Source: Ephydatia muelleri (lineage: Eukaryota; Porifera; Demospongiae; Spongillida; Spongillidae). Taken from it: a stretch of 64,000 bases of DNA. The notes below the pieces were generated by a model. It had not been told where the DNA came from and searched no databases. It saw only the letters and a list, made by a program, of their open reading frames with translations. Below, piece after piece: positions 23,376 through 36,300 of the stretch. The stretch is from NCBI GenBank assembly GCA_013339895.1, contig JABACO010000007.1, forward strand, positions 4,888,897 to 4,952,896, read 5' to 3'. The position numbers were made by a program, and so were the translations under genes. The number at the start of each line of letters is the position of its first letter. Position 1 is the first letter of the stretch.

Positions 23376-24991
23376 ATGGGCAATCAAGAAAGTTACGGTA
23401 CGTTTACTTTCCACACGCGGACGCGTGCGCATGTGTGTTTGACATGCATCAGTGTAATATAGCCAGGGCGTTCCATACGAATGAGGCCTAATTGTACTAT
23501 ACATGATCGTTTCCACTACACTTCACGAGAGCATCAAAAACAACGTATGCTTGTGGAAGCATACACGTACACTTCGTCAGTGTCCACTGGTGCCTATATT
23601 AGGTAACAATCATGTGCATGCACGCATGGGTTGTAATGTGGAACGGCGCGGCGCGCACAAATGAAAGGCTCAGCGCGTGCCCAAGTGTTGCGGGAGAATT
23701 ATCGGGGTAATAAGGGCACGCTATATGTATGCAATGCATGTTATACATTCTTCACTCTCCGATATGATTAAGACATGCAACTAGCCTTTGTGTATGCACA
23801 ACACGCGCATCGTGAAATGCTACGTATACTGGCGTAGGTGTAAGTAGTACGCTAATGTGTCAATAGCGGCTTACGATTATAAATTGTGTAGCACATGCAG
23901 CATGTACATGTAAACTGTCGATTGTGTAAATAGCCGAATTATTGACAGGTGTCTAATGGAAATGAGAACTTCTGATTTGTTGCTCGCTAAACTTACACCC
24001 ATAAAACCAGCTAGAATGACCCAGCTGCCGAACGTCATGCAAGCTGGTGAATAAATTGCACTCTACTGGTATATGTAAAAATTCGTGTGACGTAAATGGA
24101 TATGCTGCTGCTCTGGTGTGGCGGCGTCTGAAATACGTGATGCTCCATTTCTCACTATAGTTTGAACGTACATGTATTCGGCTCAGCCAAATTAATGCTA
24201 AAATGAGTAACGTCATACACAGGTACTCCTAGTCTCGTACCCGGACCAACGCGAGTGGACTACGCCGTCACTATTTCCACATAAAGCGACAACGTGGGTC
24301 CTAGTTGGTACGAGACCAGCCAGGAAATAACTAGCTTACATTCAAGGTGAAACGAGTAGTATTGTGATTGGCAGTGGCGAGCTTGGAGTCAAACTGTTTT
24401 CGATACATCGAGTGAGCGTCGTTCGGCCTTACAGGTCACGGTCTAGACTTGGACACTCAGGCCACGTGTCCGACCTGACGGCCGCGTGCATTGCTGCACG
24501 GGGGAGATATATAAAGAATTTAATAAGAAAACACAAACTGATTAAATCCGTGGCAATTGATCGATCATGAGGTTCCTTGAATTGCCGATGCGAGATTACT
24601 ACTGCACCCGGGTTTACTATGATCCATACGATGCTATAAATGTACGTCATCATGCATGACTGTATAGGCTGCATGTAAATAAATGCACGTAATGCCATTG
24701 TGCACAAATGTCTTAATTACCACTTTTCTGTGCACGGGCATTTGTAAGAGATTAAAGGGAAATATTGATGCACTGCTAATGGCCTTTATATATATGGTGC
24801 TATATCTACTGACTTGCACATGCACATTTGCTGCAGATGTGACCTCTCCTCAAGACAGAGAAGCGGGAACGAAAGGCGAATATTCTCGTCAAAGCGGTGC
24901 ACCTGAAGGCGCCCATAGAGAAGGAAGTGGAGACGATGTTGCTAATGGAAAAAGCAGTGATGATGATAAAGGCGGAGCCAGTGACAAATAA
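23376..24991 (+). CDS. Small N-myristoylated acidic protein gene, copy C (intact)
   Basis: Exon 1, 23376-23397 (ATG to a gtacgt donor), and exon 2, 24837-24991 (acceptor tttgctgcag to TAA), join in phase 1 to give a 58-residue protein. It starts MGNQESYD: Gly2 with Ser6 fits the N-myristoyltransferase consensus. It then runs through a Gly/Ser/Asp/Lys-rich, apparently disordered sequence ending KSSDDDKGGASDK. No Cys or hydrophobic stretch is present. A conserved TATA-like run lies 30 bases before the ATG. The same exon 1, donor and acceptor are conserved in copies A and B, where the C-terminal half is inverted. The homologue is unknown. Membrane tethering is inferred only from the N-terminal motif. 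Confidence 0.5.
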
Positions 24992-25175
24992 CCTGTCTAA
25001 TAGCGCCGTTCAATGCAACACCAAATATAGACTTTTTTTTTTCTCTCTATCTCTCTTGTAAGTGCTCTTTATCACAAAAGGGAATGTGCATTGTAATTTA
25101 AAAGTATAAGATGCATACATGCAAGTACTATTACTGCGTATGTGACATACATGTAGAGTCGGGGACACTACTCTA

Positions 25176-26071
25176 CAACGTGCAGAATTTCACACCGCAA
25201 TTCGGCTCATGATCAGGTGTGACAAAGTGATCTCACTGCATTTGAATAAGAGTTTGCAACACTTTCAGGGCAGAAAAATGTTTGCTCATGCTGTTAACAT
25301 ACCCATTAGCGTGTCAGATTTCGTTTCATGACTTTTGAAACAGAAGACGTAATGTTGAATATCTTTATCGTAGTCAATGAGTACATGTATATAATTTATG
25401 TGTACTTTTTAAAATGATCTGACTGACCTTACATAAAATAAATCAAAATGAATCGTGCTTACATTCCTCTTCGAATTTTGTCTAAACATACCTCCTTCTT
25501 TAAAAGAATGGCCCTATCTGGAATCATACTTCAAGAAGCCTTCCATTCTTTAAGCATAAGACTTAGTTTATAGTACAGTACTATAGGCATGCTGGGTAGC
25601 TTTTTCTACCCAGCATAATTGTTAATTGTTTCAATTTTTATTTTTCTTCAAGCGTTGCCAGGACATAAAATAAAGTTACAACCTTGCTTGGGTAACCCAC
25701 CTTGAAGTTTATAAATATCCCCAACCACCCTTCGCGGGAAAAAAAGAGTTTATGTCTGGGTGTATATATGGATGATGAGGCAAGGGGATCATTTTTATTT
25801 GTCACATCCAATCTGGAGCAAAGTGTCAATGTGACATTATATTCCTGTTGATGTGTTACCGTATACGATCAATATCTGAATAGGTTATATTTGTAATTTC
25901 AATGTCATCTTACCTAGTCAAAAAATATACATAATGGGCTAAATATAATTTCATGATTGACTATCTCAACACCTTAACGTTTACACAATTAGCACAATTG
26001 CATACCTATTCTGAAATCTATATACTTACAGTTTCAGTTGTGCTAAAATCAATTCTATATCATATAGCTAT
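25176..26071. other. A/T-rich intergenic DNA
   Basis: No gene seen. It includes a compact perfect hairpin at 25589-25616 (ATGCTGGGTAG arms) and a short unsupported frame at 25638-25829 (-). Confidence 0.5.
25589..25616. repeat. Hairpin with 11-bp arms
   Basis: atgctgggtag, a ctttt loop, then ctacccagcat. A perfect stem 3' of both the small gene copy C (+) and the ankyrin-kinase gene (-); its role is unknown. Confidence 0.6.
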
Positions 26072-27346
26072 TTAGTCACTTTTGGCATGCAGTTCAATAA
26101 GTATATCTTGCATGGTTGGACGATCATCTGCCCTTTGACAGATGCACCTATTTATCAACACTGACATTTCCTGCCATTGCAGGGTGTCAAGTATTAAAGC
26201 CAGTAATCTGTTGTCTGGGAACTGACCAGTGGCCATTTCATACAGCAGTATGCCATAACTGTACACATCCATCTTTGGAGACTGTAGTTTGGGATTGGAC
26301 AATTCTGGTGCTGCATAGGATGGATTCCCAGGGCCAATGGTTGACACTTTAGACAGAAAGTTAGCAGAGCCATAGTCTGACACCTTGGCTTTCCAGCTAT
26401 CTGATCTGATTGGCTCAAGAAGCACATTTGCACTGCTAACATCTCGATGGATGATAGGATCAGGCCTCATTTTATGGAGGTAGTTGAGACCTCTAGCCAC
26501 ATCTCTTCCAATAGAAATCACGTGATCTCGTGTAAGGAATGGAATGCAGTTTCTTAGGTTGGTTGGCATCAGTTCTGTAATGATAATGTGGTTGTTTTCA
26601 TCCAATACAGCTCCAATGAAAAGCAGAAGATTGGGATGTCGCACACACGCTGCTATATTCATCTCTCTGATAAATAGGTTGCTGATGTGTGGAGAGATGA
26701 TTTCTTTGTGGATGAACTTAGCAGCAACTTTTGCACCACGGAACATAGCCTCTCTCACCTCACCCCATGCACCTGCACCAACAAGCTTTCCTTCTATCAC
26801 TTGTATTTCATCAGGTTCTATTTTCCATGATGGCTTCATATGGCCAGAGGACTGTAGAATTCCTTGAGACTCTTGGCACCTCAGTTGTGCTTCAGACTGT
26901 TGCCTTAGTATTTTAAGTTCTTTCTCAGCTCTTATTGCTCTCTCTTCTGCATCTCTAGCCTTTTCTTCAGCAATTTTAGCTCTACCATCTACTTGTTGAA
27001 CTAGCTGTTTCACTTGCTGTTTAAATGCCTCACTCTTTTGTTTTGCTTCCAAGAGTTCCTGCTCAGCCTTTGTTGCTCTCTCTTCTGCACTAACTTTTTC
27101 ATCTGCCTGTTGAACTAGTTGTTTGACTTGGTGTTTCAATGCATCATTTGTTTGCTTTGTATCCAAAAGTTCCTGCTCGGCCCTTGTTGCTCTCTCTTCT
27201 GCACTTTTAACTCTTTCATCTGCCTGTTGAGCTTGCAATTGTGGTCTGACTTGTTGTGATATATTAATTTGCAGCTTTGTATCAAAAGGTTGTTGCTCAG
27301 TCCTCTCTTTTGCTCTTTGAACCACTTTTGGTTTTGGTGAAGCGAC
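26072..27346 (-). CDS. Kinase-bearing last exon of the ankyrin-kinase gene
   Basis: Opens after acceptor tattttaag in phase 0 and runs 424 codons. Three near-repeats of about 40 residues (EERATRAEQELLDTKQ type) form the coiled coil. The kinase then shows a Gly-rich loop GAGAWGEV, the invariant Lys in KVAAKF, HRDVSSANVLL with catalytic Asp and Asn, DYG in place of DFG, SYAAPE, and DVYSYGILLYEMATG. All catalytic residues are present, so it should be active. The HRDVSSANVLL form and overall pattern point to the tyrosine-kinase-like (TKL) group, near RIPK/MLK/ankyrin kinases rather than classical Tyr kinases. Confidence 0.9.
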   Translation of the reverse strand, partial: VASPKPKVVQRAKERTEQQPFDTKLQINISQQVRPQLQAQQADERVKSAEERATRAEQELLDTKQTNDALKHQVKQLVQQADEKVSAEERATKAEQELLEAKQKSEAFKQQVKQLVQQVDGRAKIAEEKARDAEERAIRAEKELKILRQQSEAQLRCQESQGILQSSGHMKPSWKIEPDEIQVIEGKLVGAGAWGEVREAMFRGAKVAAKFIHKEIISPHISNLFIREMNIAACVRHPNLLLFIGAVLDENNHIIITELMPTNLRNCIPFLTRDHVISIGRDVARGLNYLHKMRPDPIIHRDVSSANVLLEPIRSDSWKAKVSDYGSANFLSKVSTIGPGNPSYAAPELSNPKLQSPKMDVYSYGILLYEMATGQFPDNRLLALILDTLQWQEMSVLINRCICQRADDRPTMQDILIELHAKSD

Positions 27347-30300
27347 CTTAAAATATCAAATGCCAACTTAAAAATGAGGTTAGTGAGCATAAGAACACAA
27401 ATTCTGGTCATTTCTTTCCTACTGCGTTAGGATTCAAATGACCCTTGCAGGACATTGTTTAGAAAAATACACTGTTTCTTGAAATCTGGACACCATCTAA
27501 ACCCTTTAGCTTCTTCCTATTCATAACATTTAAGATAATTTGCTTTCTGTTTCATGCAACCAAGTAATATCCATGCATGCACTTCTAAGATGGACTCCAC
27601 TGCCCTTCACTTTGTACTTAAAAATAACTCATTCTAGATTAACTAAGCCACTTCCCAACTGCCACAAAGTGTTAAGGGATCCCTTCTGTATATATTTCTG
27701 TTCACCTGATGTTTTAGTTATACCTCACCTTGGTTTGAGAAATCTTTAGCACTTCAATAATATCATTTTGACCTTTCTCCACTGCTATTTTCAGGGCTGT
27801 TTTCCCATCCTGTGGATTACACATTAGATATCTGTAGTCATGTGGGAGTGGCTATTAATCCATTTAAATATTGCACTGCCTATTTTGAAACAGTGGAAAT
27901 TGCAATAAAGAAGTTTTGGCACTTCTAATCACTGCTCCAACGCATATTAAGTTGACATGAACTTTTTATTGAATGAAAGGTCATAGCCCTCTAGAATGCT
28001 GCATGGCTGAGGTAATACCCTACGAACTTGCATAAACTAAACTACAATCTAGCAATGTTACGTTGTAAAAAAGGAAAGAAATTTGCTAGTTTTAAATGTA
28101 CATTCTTGGCTGGATTCCAAATAAGATTGTGGTTTTTCATTCCTGAACTTATTGATCAATTGCACAAATTTTGTAAGAATAAAAAATATGAGCAATCGAT
28201 CAACAAGATCAGGAACGAAAATCAAGTATGGCATCCATATTTATAGGTATAGCGTAAAATTAATTATTGACCAGCGGCTCTCATTGTTGACTATCTAAAT
28301 ATGGAGCACATGAAGGATATCTCACATAGCCAAAACACACAGGAATTTGAATAAGCTAGAATCTTGAAAAACAAATCATAATTATCATATAGATGCACAC
28401 AAAACTGCAATAATGATCAATAAACACCAGAGATGTCTCCTTGGCAAATTGGTCTTTATATAAAAATATCATTTATAATGCCACTATCCAGTTCTATGGT
28501 ATAAAACATTTTTAGCTCAGTAAAATCAGATAAAGGTATATTTATGTGTAGGCTAGCTTTAGCAGGAGAATAAATAAAGGCAAATCTTTTCTTCCATCTT
28601 GCTACCATTAATTATCCATGAACACATGTTGATGGTGACATGTGCAAACCAACTAAATGAAGATCTGCAGATCATTGACACTTAAACTCACATGAAAGAA
28701 AGTGATTTAATTGCAGCACAGACAAGGAGTACACATTTCTAGAAACTGGTTAGTCAAAATGGGTTTGTCCAGGGTCATCAAAAAACTATCATTCATCACC
28801 ATAATCACATTTTACCGACCCCTAATAAAGGTTGGTGACCATTGCTCTATCGGCCTATGGTGCTCTATGTCCATGCTTCAAAGCAACTGCTGCAGCCCCT
28901 TTAGTTGATGGATGAGCAGCGATGATGCCAACATGAGCATTTGTATGTTATTTATTACACAATGCATGCACATGAATCACAAAAGCTCCAAATTACACAC
29001 ACACTGCACTCATGAACATAAAAGATACACAACACAAGCAAATTTTATTATACCAACTTAACTGAATATGGAATAATAAGGACCAAAGCCTGACATGCAA
29101 AAACATTTGTATCAGGTCATCATACCACAACAAACCAGGCATATGTATGTATACACTATAGAGCTGCACATGCAGCTATGGACACGAAAGAAACTGGACT
29201 AAAACCTGTGTGAGAACATATAAGAAACATCGTGGGCACAAATTTATATCTACCAACCTTATTAGTTTGATGGACATTACTTCCTGCTTCAATGAGAGTC
29301 TTCACTATATCAAGATGTCCTTTATAAGTTGAAGCCATCAATGGACTCCAACCATTCTGCAATATAAGTACCGTCATCACCAGAGGCTCAATTACAGTGC
29401 ATTTAATAAAGCACTTATGCAAGACATACATATGGACACAAAATTGGACTCTACCACTGCCACAAATAGGTCACTGATATACCATATGGCTAGTGAAATG
29501 TGTTGACCTAAACACAATGCTGTCATTATGGCATGCAATGAAAGGTGAAAAATTACTACACACACTATTTATTAAAAATACATTACTGATAAACTATGCA
29601 TAGTATGGAGAATGCAGCACTCCATTGTCCATTGCATAGCAGACGAAGTACTGTACGTTATCATTCCTGGACTTTCAATCACGTTTAATAGTGACAAAAG
29701 AATATGGCATGTGCTTGCATACAGTTCCACCTAACCCATTTTGTAATAATTTCCCACTGCCACACAATCGTGTGATTCAGTGGAATAATAGAACATCCTA
29801 GCAGAGCACATTCCATACTGTATGAGCATGAGTACAGTTTTTATGTCTCCTTTAGGATACAAAATAGTATATTTGATAAACCCAAATAGTTGTGGATTTG
29901 AGTGCACCGTTTTTTAGCTTGCTTTGTAACTGCATGTAAAGCAACATTGCCAAGGCTATGCTACCATATTATACAGATCTAGGTGCATGAATGTATCACA
30001 ATGATTCAGAAGATGCATGTACCTACCTTAGAAACTTGATCAACAAATGCTCCAGCTTCAATTAGTGTCTTTACTACAGCAAGATGTCCATTAAAACTTG
30101 CTGAGTACAATGGACTTCTGCAATCCTGCAATGCAAATGTCATCAATACCAGTAGTTGACCCAATGAAAGGTATGGGTTCAGCAAGATGTAACATTTAAC
30201 TACAAAGGCAGACACAATGTGCTGCACAAGGAGATAAATGGGAGACAAATCTTTGTCGAAAAAGTTTGAATAGCTAAATGTATGTATTATGGCACAATGA

Positions 30301-33300
30301 TACCTGTACCAACCTTATCACTTTGATTGACATTACTTCCTGTTTGAATTAGTGTCTTCACAATGTCAAGATTTCCATTAAAACTTGCTGCAAGCAATGC
30401 ACTCCAACAAATCTGTAATACAAAGTTATTGTTACCAGAGGCTGGACCAGTTGGAGGTGAGTGTTTAAATATTATGGTATGACAGACTTCCATACAAAGC
30501 GAGATACAAAATGGAATGTTGGACAGGCACTAAAGAAGGGAGGAATAGACGGTTGCAAATAGAAGCTAGGGAGTCAATGGGAGCATTGAAAGAATTGGAT
30601 TGTGGGTACTAGCCACTTGGAACTGTTAAAGTATGCCAGCTGCTAGGCATATTGAGATAGCACCTTATGATACAGGGCAATGGGATAGGTGTTCCAGATG
30701 GAGACTAACGTGACAAGTTAAATGACATTTGAGTTATTACAACAATGGGTTCAAATGGGATGTATGATTGGAGAAGACAGAGGTGGGTGAGGAGGTAAAG
30801 TGCAGAGTGTGAGAAAAAAGTGCACAGTGCAAGTCAATTCATCCATCAACTGCAAGAAGCTTTACATCAGCAGTTTCCTATAGGACTAGCCTCAATACAA
30901 ATTAAAAAAAAAAGGTCAAAAATGAGTAGTTAGCAGCAGTGTGGACAGAGTGCACCGTGAGACTAGCTGGTGAACACAATGCATCTGTGTGGTAGAAATC
31001 GGAAGCAGGGCATATCATTCCAAACCATGCAGTCAGCATTGCTGGTCCTAGTTCTTGGTTATCCTTGGTATTCAAGCTGGATAGCACTGTGCAAGGTATC
31101 GTGATGGCCTAAAGTTACATACACTTGGAAAATGAATTTAATTGCCATAATGCCTATGTGATAGCACCTGCATGACAAATATGAAAAAATCTAGGGGAAA
31201 AAGTGGGAGGTGGAGATGAGACCTGATAGATCTATACTTCTGGTGAGTTCAAGTGCATTGGAAAACGAGGAATGAGTGGAAGAATGGTGGGAAGAATAAG
31301 GATGAGCGGTCTTTGTGAATGTAGCTTTGTGAGAATAGTTACAAGCCATTACATCTAGATGATCAATGAGGCTTTCTGTAGGCGGAGAAAATTTCCTTTT
31401 TCAAGAGAGATTTTGTATCTCTTTAGATCCCTCCCCCATCCCATTTGCTACACACTATGAAAGGAATACCTGTGTATTCTTCATAATGAAACAGGTACGG
31501 GTTGGCAGAGGGGGAAGCCACACCCACATCTCCAAGTTCGTCATGGACTTTTATTTATAATACACATATGCATAGCAATTAGTGATTGCAATTACTTGTA
31601 GTTGGATGCTTAATATTTGCTTCACTCCCTCTCCCCACACTTCATCCCTTCAATTTATACCACCACCCCACTTACATCAGATGTTGTTATATTTACATCA
31701 GCACCAGCCGCCAACAAGCTCTTTACTATATCATGATGATTCTTTTCACTTGCAACAAACAATGGATTTGCATTGATCTGTTAAGGAGTGAATGAAAAAA
31801 AAAAGCAAATCAAGCATGCATATTTTGTATAATCAACTATGATAATATGCAGGGGAGAAGATGAGGGAAGGAGGGGATATCTCCCATGGCATACAAAAAA
31901 ATATCAATACAAGGTAAATAATAAAACTCCATGCATCAATATGAATGAAGGGTAGACTCTTTTATATAAAATGTCACAAACTAACAAAAGCCATGCAATA
32001 GCAAGATGGAGAGCCATACACAGGCTATATGCAGATAATACTCATGCATAGTGTCGTATGATAGCTTGGAGTCTGGGTAGCACATCATAGCTTTAGCGTC
32101 AAACCACTTCGGTTGAAAGCATCTTTTTATAACATATTTCTGTACTGACTCTCGATTTAGAAAATGAAATGATCTCGGTTGGTGAGGCTTTTCTGGGACA
32201 CTTTCTGCAAAATCAGACACATTGACAGAACTTGAAACCTGAAACCATCACAAAATTGAGATAATTGTTTCTTGATGATAAGTTGGTATTGTACTATGTA
32301 GTATTATATAACTGTAGTATTGCATAATGGCTTATACGCACATATACATGAACAGTACTGCATATTTGAGAAGGATGGTCATAGCAATGGACCTGGTGCA
32401 AGTTGTACAATGCATCAATGAATATCATAGGGTGAAATGCCACAAAGAGGCCATGATAAAGGTGTCTAGTCTTCCGACAACTTCTTCTGACATCGCTTGT
32501 TCCTTCTCATTTTCAGCATGAAAAAGATGCATTTGACCATTGCCGTTTCTTCGATGTACACATTGGAAATCCTTAATTCATAAATGATTGCGGTCTAACA
32601 TTGTGTGTGCATGTACACTGTATACTGTGATATAACTGTACAGTATCTTTCTTGTTTTGTGTCGTATTGTACGAGTATGTGAAACAAACATAACACTTTT
32701 GTGCCTCCCCCCACCTCCTTCAGAAGTGGGAAGGGGTGCAGGAGTCTGATGACCCTCCCTCAGCTATTTTTCTACCCCACTATAAAGTTGAGCAACCATA
32801 GATTATGAGGCAGTGGTTTTAACTTAACATTTGAGGGTTTGATTTTTCCTATTAACCATAACATGTAACTTTTTTCTTACATTCATTAGAAACATAGAGT
32901 TACTGTAGTTTGCAAATATTTGAGCTACTTTCATATTGAGTTATAGTTCCCACAAACGGTTGTGATAATTACTCAAGAGACTTCTGCACCTTACAATGAC
33001 ACAAAAGGTACATATACCAACCTTATCTCCCTGATTGACATTACTTCCTGCTTGAATTAGTGACTTCACTACATTAAGATGTCCATTAATACTTGCTGTG
33101 AGTAGTGGAGTTCGGCCATCCTACAATACACATGTCCTTATGAGCACAAGCTGACCAATGGAGGTGAGTGGTCAGATTATGTATGTAACATTTCCTTACA
33201 AGAGGTAATGACTATGACAACAGATGGCTTTGAGGGAAGAAAGGGAGGAGCAGAGACATGGTATGCACACAGGCTCTGAGCACATTTCTTACAGGGAAAA

Positions 33301-36300
33301 AGTACGAGAAGAGGGGACTGAACTTTTGCCAACAGTATATTAGGGTCTAGAGAAGCATTGAAGACAGTAGGCACTTTTAAGTGCACTAAATCTAAGTATC
33401 AAGTTGTCAGTAGCAGTGATGCTAAAGCTGGTGCATACACTATATAAACTTGCATATGTGAATGTCTTAGTGTGAGGGTTTTTTCTTATGCATCAGGGAA
33501 AATGTCCATGTGTGTACAATGTATAGACATACACTGTACAATAACAATGATTGAATGTAGTTGGATTGTTTGTTGTGTTTTGCTTTCCAGCCCCCCTCTC
33601 TAATTGCAATTTAGAACCTACAGCGCTTGTGTCATTAAGTTAAACTTACATCTGATGTTATTATAGTCACATCAGCACCTGCTCCCAATAAGCACTGTAC
33701 CACATCATGATGACCCTTCACACTTGCTACAAACAATGGAGTTCCATTCATCTGGTAAGGAACAAAACAAATCAATATAGACACCTTTCATATAACCCCC
33801 TCCATGTAGATGTACATTAATTGAGGGGAGAACAGGGTGAGTAAGACAAAAGGAGGTGGAGAGAAAGGAAAAGAGGATGTGACCTCAGCAGGATGAAAGT
33901 GTGTGTATGAACTTATGTAACTATGAATCAATATCACATACCACACATGTACTCCACAATTATCACATAATACACACACTCTTCTAGATGGATGGATGTT
34001 ACTGTGGGGGGAAATGGATGTCCTAAAATATAGACTGTTCATTAATCTTATACATAACTTGAAATCCCAAACAAGTATCTAAACTTGCTTTTTGTGCGAA
34101 CTGTTTGAAGTAATCAGTGGTCAAAAGATGGGCAGATATTTCTCATTGTGTGGTAGTGAGAGATTTTTCCTTCATGTGTACATGCACGTTGTATGGAGTT
34201 GGTTTTAGGTTCTACCTTTAGTAAAAAATTGATAGTCTAACGCTTGCTGACGTATTTAATTATTGAAGTTTATTTCATCCATCCCTTGTGCTTGCTTTGA
34301 CACTGCCATTGACAATGTCTGCTCTGTCAGCAACTGAGTACTTGGTCATAACCATCTGTCCTGTGTATATGTTTGTTTCATTATGATACTTTTTTTAAAA
34401 AGGATGTTTCGTTTAATATAGACACTGTATTTGTGTGCTTTCTGAATGAATATGGATTTTGAATGCACACAGCTCTATATGTAAATAAATTCTGGATGAG
34501 GCTGACCTCACCTCTACTCAACAAGTATTATTATTAATAATCTGAGTTGTTAGGTTATGATTCAGTATAAGCATACCAACCCATTTCCAAGTTCCCAAGT
34601 AGTGTTCACGACAAAGATAAAAATAAAGGCACGTGAAACTGTACACATACCTAACGTGTAAAGCAGGTGCACCTGAAGAAACAGTAAATACTGTGCACTG
34701 TATACTGCATGGGGCATTTGCATGTTATAAAATGACATTATTTTTGTACAAAGCAAAATTAAAAGTAGTTGCAAAAACACTGTAATATACCGTGTGCTGT
34801 GCTCGTTTCTGTGTAAAGAAACAAAACAAACTGTTACAAAGGAGGGAAAAATTGGCTAATGCTGCTGTTATGTAGGATTTTTTATGAATTAGAGGAAATG
34901 ATATTGAGGCTTAGAGTTGGAGGATAAAGGGGAGAGGATAAAATAGGAATTGTGCGACTCCACAGGTGCAAAGTAGCAGTTACATACAAGTGCACAACAA
35001 AAAACTCTGAAGAGAACTTTGAGTTTTTCACACAACACACACATGCATCCTTAAATCAGATGTTGATGTGATTCAATTGCCATGTGGGTTTTATGGTCAT
35101 TGGTTGCATGAGTGCACTAAAGGCTGGAGGATTAGTGTGCGGTGTTGCATTGGGAGGTATCGGTGGTTAGATCGTCCATGCCCAAATGTGTGGGTAACTT
35201 GGAGGAGATTCTGCTGCACCCAACCCCCTTCCCTCCATTCTCCCTGGCAACCCACTCTGCCATCAGGTATCCCGGACATCATACCTGGGAAGAATTATAT
35301 GAACATTAAAAATTTTAATTGAATAAACAGCACAATAATGGGGGAATAGAGACAATGAACGACTGCACTATAGTCAGTATTGTGTGCCACGAGATTATGG
35401 GTAGCACTGCGCATGTGTGGAACCCGCTCCTATTAACCTTTGGTTTACATTTTAGCTTCACGATACACATGTTCTACTAGAAACGCTGGGGGAGCTATTG
35501 ATGCTATTAATGTACATTGTTGGGTTTCAAATATCTACTATGATTCGTTTTGTCACTACCATCTGTGATTTTTTTGTGTATTACACAAATCGATTTTTTG
35601 ACATAATAAGCAACATTTAGTATATTCCACAATCTACAAAAACTGTGGTAATGACAAAATTATTTTGTGTATATTGTGTATACGATGTCTATGCCTTGCA
35701 CCCCTTTGCAAAATGCATGCATCTCATGTATCAACACACAAATGCACACGTGAGTCTGTGAATGACATAAAAGTACATGTACCAACCTTATCACCTTGAT
35801 TGACATTACTTCCTGCTTGAATTAGTGTCTTCACTACATCAAGATGTCCATTAATACTTGCTGTGAGTAGTGGACTCCGACCATCCTGTATTACGAATGA
35901 CATCATAACCAGAGGCTGGACTAGTAGGCGGTGAATGTAACATTATGTATTGTGACGGGTGGGTGAAAGGGATGGAGGGAGAGGGACTGTGATGGAAGAG
36001 GCAGAATGCTGCTAGCAGCTTCAGGAGAATAGTTACAAGCTGTTATTCCTAGATAGAAGTGAAATAAAGCTGGTGTGACAATTGTAGTCTGGCCGTATAA
36101 TGGGCGGGGCAGTGCTTTTTTTTTTTTTTTTTTTAACGTCACTACTTTTCATTTCCCCTCTGGCTCCACGCCGTCTCTGATTCTACTTCCATTAATCATC
36201 AATCGATCAGCTAAGCCGGGTGTGGCCGCCACACACCCATTGGGATCATACATATGTATTTGTATAGGTGTGTAAAAGTATTACATTGACAGAAAACATT

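Larger units (their letters stand above)
22311..25175. repeat. Segmental duplication, copy C
   Basis: Direct tandem follow-on to copy B, homologous to 13290-18870 minus the TIR transposon and the retroelement insertion. It carries the only undamaged small-gene exon 2 and lacks the receptor. Similarity ends near 25175 in unrelated A/T-rich DNA. Confidence 0.85.
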
